Below, in pieces: positions 1 through 10,610 of a stretch of 64,000 nt of DNA (its first letter is position 1; each line of letters begins with the position of its first letter). The notes under the pieces are model-generated. The model did not search any database and was not told where the DNA came from. It saw only the letters and a list, made by a program, of their open reading frames with translations. The stretch spans positions 233,719,661 through 233,783,660 of the forward strand of contig CM042685.1 in assembly GCA_023614405.1 (NCBI GenBank), given 5' to 3'. The translations under genes were made by a program, and so were the position numbers. The stretch is from Avena insularis (taxonomy: Eukaryota > Streptophyta > Magnoliopsida > Poales > Poaceae).

Positions 1-2094
1 TCCGAAACTTTGAGAAGTTTAAGGAGTTTCAAAGTGAGGTAGAGAATCAACGTAACAAGAAGATTAAATTTCTACGTTACGATCGTGGAGGTGAATATCT
101 AAGTTACGAGTTTGGCGAGCATTTGAAGAAATGTGGAATACTTTCATGATTGACACCGCCGGAACACCACAGTAATGGTGTGTCGAACGTCGAATCGAAC
201 TCTCTTAGATATGGTTCGTTCTATGATGTCTCTTACAGATTTACCACTATCATTTTGGGGTTATGCATTAGAAACAGCCGCATTCACTTTAAATAGGGCA
301 CCGCCTAAATCCGCTGAAACGACACCGTATGAATTATGGTTTGGGAAGAAACCTAAATTGTCGTTCCTTAAAGTTTGGGGATCTGAAGCCTATGTAAAGA
401 AGTTACAACGGACAAGCTTGAACCCAAAGCGGAAAAATGCGTCTTCATAGGATACAAGGAAACTATTGGGTATACCTTCTATCATAGATCCGAAGGCAAA
501 ATCTTCGTTAAGAGTGGATCCTTTCTAGAGAAGGAATTTCTCTCGAAAGAAGTGACTGGAAGGAAAGTAGAACTCGACGAGGTTATCGAACCTTCTCTCG
601 AAATTGCGAGTAGCGCAGCACCGGAAGAAGTTCCTGTGGTGCTTGCACCAATAAGAGAGGAAGCTAATGATAGCGATCATGAAACTTCGGTTGAAGTTGC
701 TCTGAGCCTCGGAGGTCAACGAGAACCCGTACCACTCCAGTTGGTATGATTCCGTTATGAATGTCATGTTGGTGGACAACACCGATGACCCCGAGACATA
801 TGAAGCGATGATGAGCCCTGATTCCAATAAATGGCAAGAAGCCATGAAATCCGAGATTGGATCCATGTACGAAAACCAAGTATGGACTTTGGTGGACTTA
901 CCGGATGGCCGAAAGGCTGTCGAGAACAAATGGATTTTCAAGAAGAAAGCAGATCTTGATGGTAATGTTCGCATCTATAAAGCTCGACTTGTCGCAAAGG
1001 GTTTCGACAAATTCAAGGAGTTGACTACGATGAGACTTTCTCACGGTAGCGAAGCTAAAGTCTGTGAGGATTATGTTAGCAATCGCTGCATATTATGATT
1101 ATGAGATATGGCAGATGGATGTCAAAACAGCATTCCTCAATGGAGACATTGATGAAGAGTTGTATATGATACAACCCAAAGGTTTTGTCGATCCTAAAGA
1201 TGCTAACAAGGTATGCAAACTTCAACGGTCCATCTATGGATTGAAGCAAGCGTCGAAGTTGGAATCAACGTTTGATAAGGTAATCAAAGTTTTGGTTTTA
1301 TACAAACTTATGGAGAAGCTTGTATTTACAAGAAAGTGAGTGGGAGCTCAGAGCATTCTTAATACTGTATGTGGATGACATATTGTTGATTGGGAATGAT
1401 GTAGACCTTCTTAATAGTGTCAAAGAGTATTTGAATAATAGTTTTTCAATGAAGGATCTTGGCGAAGCTTACATATTAGGCATAAAGATTTATAGAGATA
1501 GATCGAAACGCCAAATATCATTGTCACAAAGTACATATTTGGACAAAGTTCTAAAGAGGTTTGGAATGGAAGATAGCAAGAAAGGGTTCTTGCCCATGTT
1601 GCCCAATATGACCTTGAGTAAAACTCAAAGTCCGACATCGGCAGAAGATAGAGAAAAGATGAGTAAGACTCCCTATGCCTCAGCCATAGGATCTCTAATA
1701 TATGCCATGCTATGTACTAGACCCGACATCGCATATGCTGTTAGTCTAACTAGCAGATATCAAAGTGATCCAGAGTGGATCATTGGACAATGATCAAAAA
1801 CATCCTTAAGTACTTGAGAAGAACTAAGGATATGGTTTTTTCTTATGGAGGTGATGAACAGCTCGTTGTTAATGGTTACACCGATGCTAGTTGGAACACC
1901 GATCCGGATGATTCTAAATCACAATCTGGATACGTATTTATTTTGAATGGTGCAGCAGTTAGCTAAAGATTTGCAAAGTACACACAGATCTGAATGTGGC
2001 GGATCCGTTGACTAAACCTCTCCCAAGGGCAAACATGACCAACACCAAACTGCCATGGGTGTTCGGTATATTACCATGTAATCTAGATTAGATG
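1..2094 (+). pseudogene. Copia (Angela-like) pol remnant: integrase, reverse transcriptase, RNase H
   Basis: This is the 3' part of a Ty1/Copia polyprotein that enters from the left edge. Around 175-450 is the integrase C-terminal region (NRTLLDMVRSMMSLTDLPLS, then TPYELWFGKKP). Around 800-1330 is the N-terminal RT (NQVWTLVDLPDG, KWIFKKKADLDG, WQMDVKTAFLNGDIDEELY). Around 1340-1790 is the RT core with the catalytic YVDD box, followed by connection and RNase H sequence to about 1966. It is closely related in order and sequence to the Copia element at 38042-45715. The frame is broken repeatedly near 150, 450, 1010, 1330 and 1790. At about 1964 it jumps straight to the last ~130 bases of RNase H, so roughly 280 bases present in the other copy are missing, including the region after NGAAVS. 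It cannot encode a working polyprotein. Family assignment rests on LTR and protein resemblance. Confidence 0.93.
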
Positions 2095-2115
2095 ACTCTA
2101 GTGCAAGTGGGAGAC

Positions 2116-4016
2116 TGTTGGAGATATGCCCTAGAGGTAATAATAAATGTAGTTATTATTATATATCTTTGTGTTTATGATAAATGTTTACATTCATGCT
2201 ATAATAGTATTAACAAGGAAACCATTAATACTTGTGTGATTTGTAAACTTAATTTGAAGTCCCTAGTATGGCCTCTATACTTCACTAGCTTGTTGGTTGA
2301 TTGATGATGTGGTTTCTTTGTCATGAACATTGAGATGTTATCAACAACAAGATCATATCGTTAGGAGAATGATATGGTGGACATACTCCTATAGACAAGC
2401 GTAGCATAAAGATCAAGTCATTTCAATAGTTCAATTGCTATATGCTTCGATACATAGTGACCTAATTCCTTGACCATGAGATCATGCATATTGCCTTTCT
2501 GGATGGATGCTTTGATGTCATCAAACACCACACCGTAACAGGTGGCTATAAAAGTGGCATTGGGTGTTCGGAAAGTATTGGTTGAAACACATGGATCAAG
2601 AGTGGGATTTGTCCATCCACATGACGGATAGATATTCTGGGCCCTCTCGGTGAAATGTCATCCAATTAGCTTGCAAGCATGTGACTTGGTCACAAGGGAT
2701 CACATATCACGAACGAGAAAAGAGTACTTATCGATGTGAGGTTGAACTAGGTATGCAGAGATACCGACGATCATGACCTCGGATAAGTAACATATCGTGA
2801 GACAAAGGGAAATTGGTATCGTATGTAAGTGGTTCATTCGATCGCAAAGTAATCGTAGAAATATGTGGGAGCCATATGAATTTCCAGATTCCTCTATTGG
2901 TTATTGTTCGGAGAAGTGTCTCGATCATGTCCGCATAATTCACGAACCGTAGGGAGACACACTTAAGGATTCGACGTTGTTTGAGTAGTTATGGTATTAT
3001 GAGAAAGAGACCGAATGTTGTTCGGAGTCTCGGATGGGATCCGGGATATCACGAGGTGATCCGGAATGGTCCGGAGAATAAGATTCATATAAGGAAAGTC
3101 CCATTTCGGAGTTGGGAATGGTTCCGGTGTTTTCATCGGGGACATTCTAGAAGGTCCCGGAATGTCCGGCACTCCGGGGGGGAAGGGGTACATGAATGTG
3201 TCATTGCAAGATGGAATGATTGCATCATGTACTAAGTGTTCTCGCTGTCCAAAATAAAGGGTTTATTTAATTCCTAAATTGGAAAAAGTCAAGCTGCCGG
3301 TTTTCGGTCAAACCGCCATTTGGAAGAGGAGAAGTTGAAACCGACTTGGGGAGGAGTCCTCCTCCCAAGCCGTGCCAGCCCTAGGCCGAGTTGGGGAGGG
3401 ACTCCTCCTCCTGGGCGCGCCAGCCCTCCCACCTATAAAGGGAGGGGCAGGGCCTCCCCTCTAGACACACACAAGTTCCTATCCTCTAAACTAGAAACTA
3501 GACCTAGACCCCGGTTTAGAGCTGTTTCGGTTTAGAGCCTTCTAATTGGTTTTAGAGCCTTCTAATTGGTTTAGAGCCCTCTAATTGGTGTGTCTAATTA
3601 CTAGACCACTAATAGCCTCTCTCATAAGCTCCACCATACTCGCACCGGCTTAAGGCGAAGCCCTGCGGGATCTCCCTCTACCTCCCAGACCACGCCACGT
3701 TGTCGCCGGGAATCGCGAGAGAGTGCTACAACCTCCGCTGCCTTTGGAACAAGGAGAGGAAGGTCTTCGTCGAGTACCGAACGTGTGACCGATCATGAGC
3801 GCCATGAACGCTGCCTTGGAAGGATCGTCTACGCGATCTTGAGATCGGAAAGAGTACGACTACATCACCCACGAGAATCTGCTCTCGTTAAACACTTTGG
3901 AATCTTCGAGGGTGAGTTATTCCATCGACTCGTTGCTGCAATCTAGTAGATAGATCTTGGCTTGTTTGTTTGTATGCGATAGAAATTTTTTGTTTTCCAT
4001 GCTACGAACCCCTACA
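2116..4016 (+). repeat. 3' LTR of the left-edge Copia element
   Basis: The LTR starts TGTTGGAGATATGCCCTAG right after a purine-rich tract (GTGCAAGTGGGAGAC) and ends near CGAACCCCTACA. The start and end resemble the Angela/BARE/WIS LTR and those of the Copia element at 38042. Its length of about 1.9 kb fits that family. The other LTR is outside the window, so no TSD can be tested. The end base is uncertain by a few positions. Confidence 0.88.
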
Positions 4017-4560
4017 GTAAGGTGGTCTAGTATTTTAGGAAAATGGGACGGTAGCAATCTGAAATGGCATTTTGGTGGTTACTTCACAAAACGACCCGTT
4101 TTTTACGCTCGGAAAATGGAAAAGGGCTTTTTCGTGCGACAAAAAGGAAAACTTCCTCCTGCAACATTGTTCTCCATACCAATGTCCACATGCATGCATA
4201 ATATGGGCACAGCATCACAAACTATGCCGTGATTTAGCACATAATGTCGGTCATTTGGACCGAAAGCCATGAAACCTCGAACATGATAGGTCATTTTGTG
4301 AAGGTTTTTTCGAGACATGATCAATATACCAAGTCTGGTATTTTTTCTTTCAACTATGTCACATAATATGACACCACGTGAAGGATTTTCATTGTTCGGA
4401 TTTTCAATATACTAAAGGTTCATCTTTAGTCCGGTTGGAGGGATTTCGGCAGGCTGGGCCAGGCAACACTAATGATAGGGGTGAGTGTCGACATTATTTC
4501 GTAAGTGTCGACACTATGCTGAGCTGCTTGTACTATAAATAGGCATCCTTGTGAGTCCAG
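4017..4560. other. Non-coding stretch with a perfect palindrome and a TATA-like site
   Basis: I see no supported gene here. Near 4492-4516 are two copies of a GTGTCGACA-type motif, the second inside the perfect 12-bp palindrome AGTGTCGACACT. About 15 bases further on is CTATAAATAG (near 4533), a good TATA-box match, just upstream of the tandem repeats at 4590. Whether this drives transcription of the repeats is inference. Confidence 0.4.
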
Positions 4561-4589
4561 TCCTCCAGCCAGTTTGAGGCATCTCCAAG

Positions 4590-4682
4590 ATGGTTTTTGA
4601 GAGCAGGGACACCACTACGGCCAGTTTCAGGGAGATGCTGACGGAGCCCAGTCCTCCGGCATCTTCGAGAAACTGGTCATAG
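4590..4682 (+). CDS. 30-codon ORF, repeat copy 1 (hypothetical peptide)
   Basis: A 30-residue ORF beginning MVFESRDTTT and ending ..PSPPASSRNWS, stop TAG. It begins about 55 bases after a TATA-like site. No signal peptide is visible and I recognise no family. It overlaps the foldback arms, so the conserved frame could be a by-product of a selected or recently duplicated hairpin. Function unknown. Confidence 0.25.
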   Translation: MVFESRDTTTASFREMLTEPSPPASSRNWS

Positions 4683-4756
4683 AGGCACTCCCTAATATGT
4701 GAAATTAGTTAGCTCCCAGGCGTATTCATCTAGTTAGAGAAGTTACAAGCTGCAAG

Positions 4757-4849
4757 ATGGTTTTCGAGAGCAAGGACACCACTACGGCCAGTTTCCGGGA
4801 GATGCCGCCGGATCCCAGTCCTCCGGCATCTCCGAGAAATTGGTCATAG
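4757..4849 (+). CDS. 30-codon ORF, repeat copy 2 (hypothetical peptide)
   Basis: This has the same length and frame as copy 1, beginning MVFESKDTTT and ending ..PSPPASPRNWS. Relative to copy 1 it has synonymous changes (for example TTT/TTC, AGG/CGG, AAC/AAT) and a few replacements in the middle. Not recognised. Confidence 0.25.
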   Translation: MVFESKDTTTASFREMPPDPSPPASPRNWS

Positions 4850-4923
4850 AGGCACTCCCTAATATGTGAAATTAGTTAGCTCCCAGGTGTATTGATCTAG
4901 TTAGAGAAGTTACAAGCTGCAAG

Positions 4924-5016
4924 ATGGTTTTTGAGAGCAGGGACACCACTACGACCAGTTTCAGGGAGATGCCGCCGGATCCCAGTCCTCCGGCATCTCC
5001 AAGAAACTGTTCATAG
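4924..5016 (+). CDS. 30-codon ORF, repeat copy 3 (hypothetical peptide)
   Basis: This has the same length and frame as the other two copies, beginning MVFESRDTTT and ending ..PSPPASPRNCS, with Trp replaced by Cys near the end. The repeat array stops shortly after it, at the CGCGCGCG junction near 5038. Not recognised. Confidence 0.25.
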   Translation: MVFESRDTTTTSFREMPPDPSPPASPRNCS

Positions 5017-5517
5017 GGGCACTTCCTAATATGTGACCGCGCGCGTTTGGAGATCAGATCTTAATGGTAAGTACGAATCGGGACAACTTCTTCATACTCT
5101 CGGTCCAGCCACAAAACGGGACTAACACTCAAGACATTTATTAATATTAAAAACTGAGATTACAAAACCGGGACTAAAGGCCCCCCTATATATAGTCCCG
5201 GTCAAGCCACAAACCGCGAAAGATATCCTTTGGTGAAGCCACAAACCATGAAAGGTATGAACTAGAGTTACATAATATGAGCATGAACTTCTTGGCATAT
5301 GTCCTTCCTTATGATCGCTTCAGACGTAACCATGGAGCATCTTCTTTACTTAACAGAATGCTTGGGTCAGTTTTCACTGTGAAGGGCGGAATTTCATCAA
5401 ACTTATTATAATCTTCTGACATGTCTGTCTTGTCCTCGATTCCCACGATGTTTCTTTTCCCTGAAAGAACTATGTGACGCTTTGGCTCATCATATGATGT
5501 ATTCGTTTGCATATTTT

Positions 5518-5976
5518 TTATTTTTTTCGGTCTGGAGTGTCCTTCACATAGAAAACATGAGACACATCATTGGCTAGGACGAATGGTTCATTTCTATAAC
5601 CAAGATTGTTGAGATCCACTATTGTCATTCCGTACAACTGGTCTATCTTTACCCCTTCCCCATTTAGGTTGACCCATTTGCAGCGAAACAAAGGGACCTT
5701 AAAAGAGACTCCATAGTCTAGTTCCCATATCTCCTCTATGTAACCATAGTATGTGTCCTTTTGTCCATTCTCGTCTATTGCATCAAAGCGGACACCACTA
5801 TTTTGGTTGGTGCTCTTTTTATCTTGGACGATCGTGTAGAATGTATTCCCATTTATTTCGTACCCTTGGAAATTCAATACAGTAGAAGATGGTGATGCGG
5901 CCAACAAGTATAGCTGATCTCCAACAGTGGTGTCATTCAAGAGATGTGTCCGCATCCAACCACCGAAAGACTTCAT
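5518..5976 (-). pseudogene. CACTA-encoded protein fragment, C-terminal transposase-associated domain
   Basis: An open stretch of 152 codons on the minus strand with residues such as DKKSTNQNSGVRFDAIDENG, KVPLFRCKWVNL and GMTIVDLNNLGYRNEPFVLA. This pattern matches the domain found at the C-terminal end of plant CACTA transposase-like proteins (I believe DUF4216). It lies just 3' of the TNP2-like region in the same orientation, as expected for that family. A further fragment continues at 5309-5512 on the same strand. The link to the upstream ORF is broken by stops, so it is not a working gene. Confidence 0.75.
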
Positions 5977-6147
5977 GTGTTCATCATGTCAGTGATTCAG
6001 GCTTCCCGGGTTTTGAGCGTAGAATATTCTTGTATTCCTCGATATACGGAGCTGCCAAGGTGGAATTATGTAGAAGCGTAGTGTGCTTTAGTGAAAGAAT
6101 CCCGTCCTACATATCATTGCTTTCTTTCCCAAAGATGCCTTTTCCAC

Positions 6148-8620
6148 TTAGTATTCCCTCATGCATGAGTCGTAAACACCAATCGGCTTAAGGTCAGGAA
6201 TAAAGTCAACACAAAACTCAATGACCTCCTCTGTTCCATATCCCTTGAAGATGCTTCCTTCTGGTCTAACACGGTTATGAACATATTTCTTTAAGACTCC
6301 CATGAACCTCTCAAAGGGGAACATATTGTGCAGAAATACTGGACCGAGAATGGCAATCTCTTCCACTAGGTGAACCAGGAGATGCGTCATAATATTGAAG
6401 AAGGATGGTGGGAACACCAATTCAAAACTAACAATACATTGTACCAAATCCTTCTGTAACCTTGGCAGAATATCTGGATTGATTACCTTCTGAGATATTG
6501 CATTGAGGAATGCACACAGCTTCACAATGGGTACTCGAACATTTTCCGGTAGAAGCCCCCTCAATGCAATCTAAGCAATCGCGTCATAATCACGTGACAG
6601 TCATGAGACTTCAGGTTTTGGAACTTTTTCTCTGCCATATTTATTATCCCCTTTATATTAGATGAGAAGCCCGACGGCACCTTGATACTGTAAAGGACTT
6701 CAAAAAAGATTTCCTTCTATGCTTTGGTAAGAGCATAGCTGGCACGACTTAAGTGGCGCCCTTTATCCGTCTTGTTCTGTGTATGCATGTTCTTTGGGTC
6801 TTTCATAATTTGTTGGTCCTCCCGTGCTTCTGGTGTATCTTTTGTCTTCCCATACACGCCTAAGAATCCTAGCAGGTTCACGCAAAGATTCTTCGTCACG
6901 TGCATCACATCGATTGAAGAGCGGACACGCAGGACTTTCCAATATGGCAACTCCCAAAATATAGATTTCTTCTTCCACATGGGTGCGTGTCCTGTAGCGA
7001 CGTCGTTCGGAACTGATTGACCGCCGGGACCCTTTCCAAAGATTACTTCTATGTGACCATACCAAATACATCATCACCAGCAGGGAGTTCAGGCTTCTTC
7101 CGGTGATCTGCCTCACCTTTGAAATGCTTGCCTTTCTTTCTTACGGGATGATTGGTCGGAAGAAATCGTCGATTCGCCAGGTACACAACCTTCTTTCATT
7201 TATGCAAATATGTACCTTCAGTCTTATCTAAACAGTGTGTGCATGCCTTATATCCCTTGTTTGTCTGTCTTGAAAGGTTACTAAGAGCAGGCCAATCATT
7301 GATGGTTACGAATAACAACCCTCGTAGATCAAATGGCTCCTGTTTGTTCTCATCCCACGCCCATACACCTGGTTTGCCCCACAACTGTAAGAGTTCTTCA
7401 ACTAATGGCCTAAGGTACACATCAATGTCGTTGCCCGGTTGCTTCAGGCCTTGGATGAGCACTGGCATCATAATGAACTTATGCTTCATGCACAACCAAG
7501 GAGGCAGGTTGTAGATACATAGAGTCACGGGCCAGGTGCTGTGACTGCAGCTCTGCTCCCCAAAAGGATTCATGACATCCGTACTTAGACCAAACCATAA
7601 GTTCCTTGTGTCACCTGCAAAGTTTGGGAAGTCTCTCTTGATTTTTCTCCACTGTGACCCATCAGCAGGGTGTCTCAACTTCCCGTCTTTCTTACGGTCT
7701 TCTTTGTGCCATCGCAACAACCTGGCATGCTCTTTGTTTCTGAACATGCGTTTCAACCTTGGTATTATAGGAGCATACCACATAACCTTAGTAGGAACCC
7801 TCTTCCGGAGGGGCTCTCCCTCAACATCACCAGGGTCATCTCGTCTGATTTTATACCGCAATGCATTGCATACCGGGCATTTATCTGAATTCTCATACTC
7901 CTTACCGCGGTAGAGGATGCAGTCATTAATGCATGCATGTATCTTTTGCACATCTAATCCTAGAGGACAAAGAGTCTTCTTTGCTTCGTAGGTACTCTCG
8001 GGAAGTTTGTTATGTTTTGGAAACTTCGGCTTCATTATTTTCAGCATATTTTCAAATGAGGAGTCAGTTAGACCACACTCTTCCTTCCATCGCAACAATT
8101 CCAGTGTGGTACCGAGCTTTATGCTGCCATCTTCACAATTTGGGTACAACAATTTCTTATGATCTTCTAACATGCCCTCTAACTTCAACTTCTCATTTTC
8201 TGTTTCACAGTCTCGCTTTGCATCAGAAATGACCCTACCAAGTTCATCAGCCGGCTCATCTGATGCCCGTTCTTCACCTCCTTCCTCTCCATTGTCTTCC
8301 ATTGCAGTATCACTGTATTCAGGAAACATATGATGATAGTTGTTATCATCATCTTCTTCTTCACCATCTTCCATCATAACCCCTCTTTCTCCGTGCTTGG
8401 TCCAACAATTATAGTTGGGCATGAAACCTTTCATAATCAGGTGGCCGCGAATGATTTTCGAGGAAGAGTACTCCTTGTTGTTCCGACATTGAACACATGG
8501 ACAACGTATAAAACCATTCTCTTTGTTTGCCGTAGCCACATCAATAAATTTATCCACGCCTTTCATATACCCGACTACGCGCCGGTCACCATACATCCAT
8601 TTCCGACCGTTCATCTGCAT
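6148..8620 (-). pseudogene. TNP2-like CACTA transposase, frameshifted
   Basis: This is the transposase gene of the surrounding CACTA element. The longest open part, 8620 down to 7196 (474 codons), starts MQMNGRKWMYGDRRV. It carries the N-terminal transposase-associated domain with a zinc-binding-like CPCVQCRNN (about residues 40-50), an acidic linker, then the TNP2 core (RGKEYENSDKCPVCNALRY; WDENKQEPFDLRGLLFVTIN; CTHCLDKTEGTYL). After a break it continues around 7140-7080 (RKKGKHFKGEADHRKKPELP), then 6980-6717 (KKSIFWELPYWKVLRV; DVMHVTKNLCVNLLG), then 6564-6148 (PSFFNIMTHLLVHLVEE, MFPFERFMGVLKKYVHNRVR). At least three frame changes separate these blocks, so it is a pseudogene. Domain order is normal for the family. 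Confidence 0.88.
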
Positions 8621-8949
8621 TATATAAGTAAGTTTATCAAAAAATAGGATATCATAAATAGTGAAATGACCAATTCACATCGACATATGCATTGTATCAA
8701 TGACAGAGAAAAGATAAGATTGCTAACCTCGATCGAGGAAAATAAAGAGGGGAAAGCTCAAGTGCGTCTCGAACACCTTCTATATTTTTGTTTTATGAGA
8801 AATTGAACGGGATCATTCACTCAAACATTTCATCAAACACCTTGTATGCATGCATAGGGGAAAAAAACTAGCACACCCCTCACACCTTCCACCAAGAAAA
8901 GACATAGTGAAGGCAGAGGGCTAGGGCGTTGTATTTATAGAGGACGAGA

Positions 8950-9196
8950 GCATATGTCCCGGTTTGTAACAAACCGGGACTAAAAGTGTGTGCCACGCCA
9001 CGTGGCTGACGCCCAACCTTTAGTCTCGGTTTGTGTTACAAACCGGGACGTATGTCCCCTTACCAACCGGGATGCATGCCTCCGGGCCCCGTGTCCGCTC
9101 GAACCGGAACGCGTGCCAGCATTAGTCCCGGTTCGTGGCGCAACCGGGACTAATGCTCTGAGGGGGCGCGAACGGATGACCTGTTTTCTACTAGTG
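8950..9196. repeat. CACTA subterminal repeats and right terminus
   Basis: Several direct and inverted copies of the CCCGGTTTGT / ACAAACCGGGAC motif occur at about 8957, 8978, 9020, 9044, 9065 and 9125-9155, and the block ends in TACTAGTG at 9196. Arrays like this are the transposase-binding zones of En/Spm-type elements. Confidence 0.8.
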
Positions 9197-9542
9197 AAGG
9201 TTGATAATGTCAGTTGATAGATTAGTTCAAACATCAAGCTAAATTTAAGGAGAATATGATATTAACCTCAAAAAATGAATTTGAAAAATAGAATAACAGC
9301 AAAAATATAGTTATCAAAATTATAGATGATTAAAAATAATTTTCATGTGAGCAGCAATATATTGCGTGAATGAAAAGCTAACAAGAATGTTATGATGGAA
9401 TGCAATGTTTAGCACCATATCTTGACACAAAAAGTTTGAATCCTCCACGTCTTTCATCTCTCGCCATGTAGATTAAATTTGAAGTTGGGCCGGTATATGT
9501 ACTATACTTCTTACTCTTCAAGAATGATATAGTAAAGATGAT
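9197..9542. other. AT-rich non-coding stretch
   Basis: No gene, repeat unit or recognisable element body is seen between the CACTA end and the Helitron-type terminus. It may be the remaining body of that Helitron. Confidence 0.4.
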
Positions 9543-9574
9543 GCCCTCGTATTTGCGAGGGCCACGTTGCTAGT
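9543..9574 (+). mobile_element. Helitron-type 3' terminus
   Basis: A perfect 7-bp stem (GCCCTCG / CGAGGGC) with a 6-base loop is followed after 7 bases by CTAG and then T. A hairpin about 10 bases before CTRR, inserted next to T, is the diagnostic 3' end of plant Helitrons. I could not place the matching 5' TC end. The element may have been interrupted by the CACTA insertion. Confidence 0.6.
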
Positions 9575-9655
9575 TTAGAGATAAAAGAAAGATCATATAA
9601 GATAAAAAAAAATCTTTCCCACATGAGGTCGAAGTTCATGTTAGAATTTCTCCGC

Positions 9656-9886
9656 TTACATGCATCGAGCCGTTCCTTCGAGACAAAAAAAACCTCTTAC
9701 GTAACCACGCTGCGAATCCAAAGCTCCAGGCTCCAGAACCGCATTAAACAAATCTCCATTCACTACTAAATCAGGAGTGGGTGGCATTTGACGCAGTCTA
9801 TTAGCCTTCGAAACTCCGCCAATCTCCGGCAGCATCCGTGCAGCTGCGCAGGCCAGTACAAGGATGAACCCCATTACTGCTATCAA
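9656..9886 (-). CDS. Small ORF with signal-peptide-like start (hypothetical)
   Basis: A 76-codon minus-strand ORF begins MIAVMGFILVLACAAARM, a plausible secretory signal (hydrophobic core, small residues before a cleavage site). The remaining ~58 residues contain one Cys pair near the end (FFCLEGTARC). It lies divergently upstream of the GRAS gene, in what may also be that gene's 5' leader region. I do not recognise a family. It could equally be a chance ORF. Confidence 0.25.
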   Translation of the reverse strand: MIAVMGFILVLACAAARMLPEIGGVSKANRLRQMPPTPDLVVNGDLFNAVLEPGALDSQRGYVRGFFCLEGTARCM

Positions 9887-10583
9887 CGCTGCATTGCATA
9901 CCTTGGCGAGCTCACCAGCAGCCCAGATAAAACTGACAGCCTCTTCTTGCTTTCCTCAGCACAACTGAACCTACAGCGTGTGCCCTTGTCCTGCGACTTG
10001 CTCACTATTTGAAGGCCAGCTTCGTCCTTTGGTATTTTGAGCTCTTCTTTCCGCTGACGCCCTGCTATTCGATATTACAAGTCTACAATCTCGTGAGGCT
10101 CCCTTTCCTGGCATCAGTGTGTGATCCCTGCAGGAAATCAATCGTAAGTCTCTCTTCTCCTCTCTTGACGATTAATCGAATAGTATTAACATAGTGTGTT
10201 TAAGATTAAAAGTATGCTGTATGGCTTTGTTCTGTAAGTTCATACTCCTTATCTTTTCTGATTAGTGACTTAAGTCCATTCTATGAGAAACTTTTACTAG
10301 TACTATAGTTGCTTTTTACATAAACCGTGAACTGAAGATACTGTGATTCATAACCATGTAGCATGTACATCCTGTTTAAGTTCTTAAATTTTTTGTCACT
10401 GTAAATAAATTCCAGGAAATATGTCAATGCCTTGATATTAATTTCGGCCTGATATACTAGAGGAATATTTCATGTATTCCAGATCCTCCTTTTGTTTATT
10501 TGTTCACATACTGAGTCACCTATTTACTCTGCAAGTCAGGAAAATCTGGTGCAAAATGCAGTAAGACATAGTACAGAGATCCC
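9887..10583 (+). other. GRAS gene upstream region / probable 5' leader with intron
   Basis: No coding gene is supported on the plus strand. A splice-donor-like GTAAGTC occurs at 10144, and AG acceptors occur near 10538 and 10560, so a 5'-UTR intron of about 0.4 kb is likely but unproven. The sequence between is T-rich, as plant introns are. Confidence 0.35.
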
Positions 10584-10610
10584 ATGAATGTAAATGATGG
10601 GAAACAGTGA
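10584..10610 (+). promoter_or_regulatory. uORF overlapping the GRAS start codon, plus an ATGTAA start-stop
   Basis: An upstream ATG at 10584 opens an 8-codon frame that ends at TGA 10608-10610, overlapping the main ATG at 10594 in another frame. A second ATG at 10588 is followed at once by TAA (10588-10593), and the GRAS ATG follows with no gap. An AUG-UAA unit in a leader can stall ribosomes and lower translation in plants, as described for the boron-responsive NIP5;1 leader. Whether it does so here is inference. Confidence 0.55.

Larger units (their letters stand above)
4590..5016 (+). repeat. Three tandem copies of a 167-bp unit
   Basis: The unit beginning ATGGTTTTTGAGAGC starts at 4590, 4757 and 4924, exactly 167 bases apart. 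The third copy ends early, near 5035, and a partial copy precedes the first at about 4555-4589. Each unit contains an inverted repeat: a left arm around CCAGTTTC..GGAGATGC and a right arm around GGCATCT..GAAACTGG, about 60 bases overall. Copies differ by only a few substitutions. Confidence 0.9.
5040..9196 (-). mobile_element. CACTA (En/Spm) transposon, decayed
   Basis: The right end reads ..CTACTAGTG at 9188-9196, the inverse of the CACTAGTAGAAAACAGG terminus of grass CACTA elements. Inside it are clustered subterminal motifs of the AACCGGGACTAAAGG type (8955-9180, and 5100-5240 at the other side). Between them on the minus strand are TNP2-like transposase fragments. I find no matching CACTA terminus on the left. 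The element appears cut near 5040, where the 167-bp repeats end, so its left boundary is approximate and no 3-bp TSD can be shown. Confidence 0.85.

Noticed and set aside
4600..4625. CCACTACGGCCAG in each 167-bp unit as a possible CACTA terminus
   Set aside because: The right end of the CACTA element reads CACTAGTAGAAAACAGG in inverse, which does not match. The motif repeats internally and has no partner.
6772..8647. Plus-strand ORFs of 82-120 codons opposite the CACTA transposase
   Set aside because: They are shadows of the minus-strand coding sequence.
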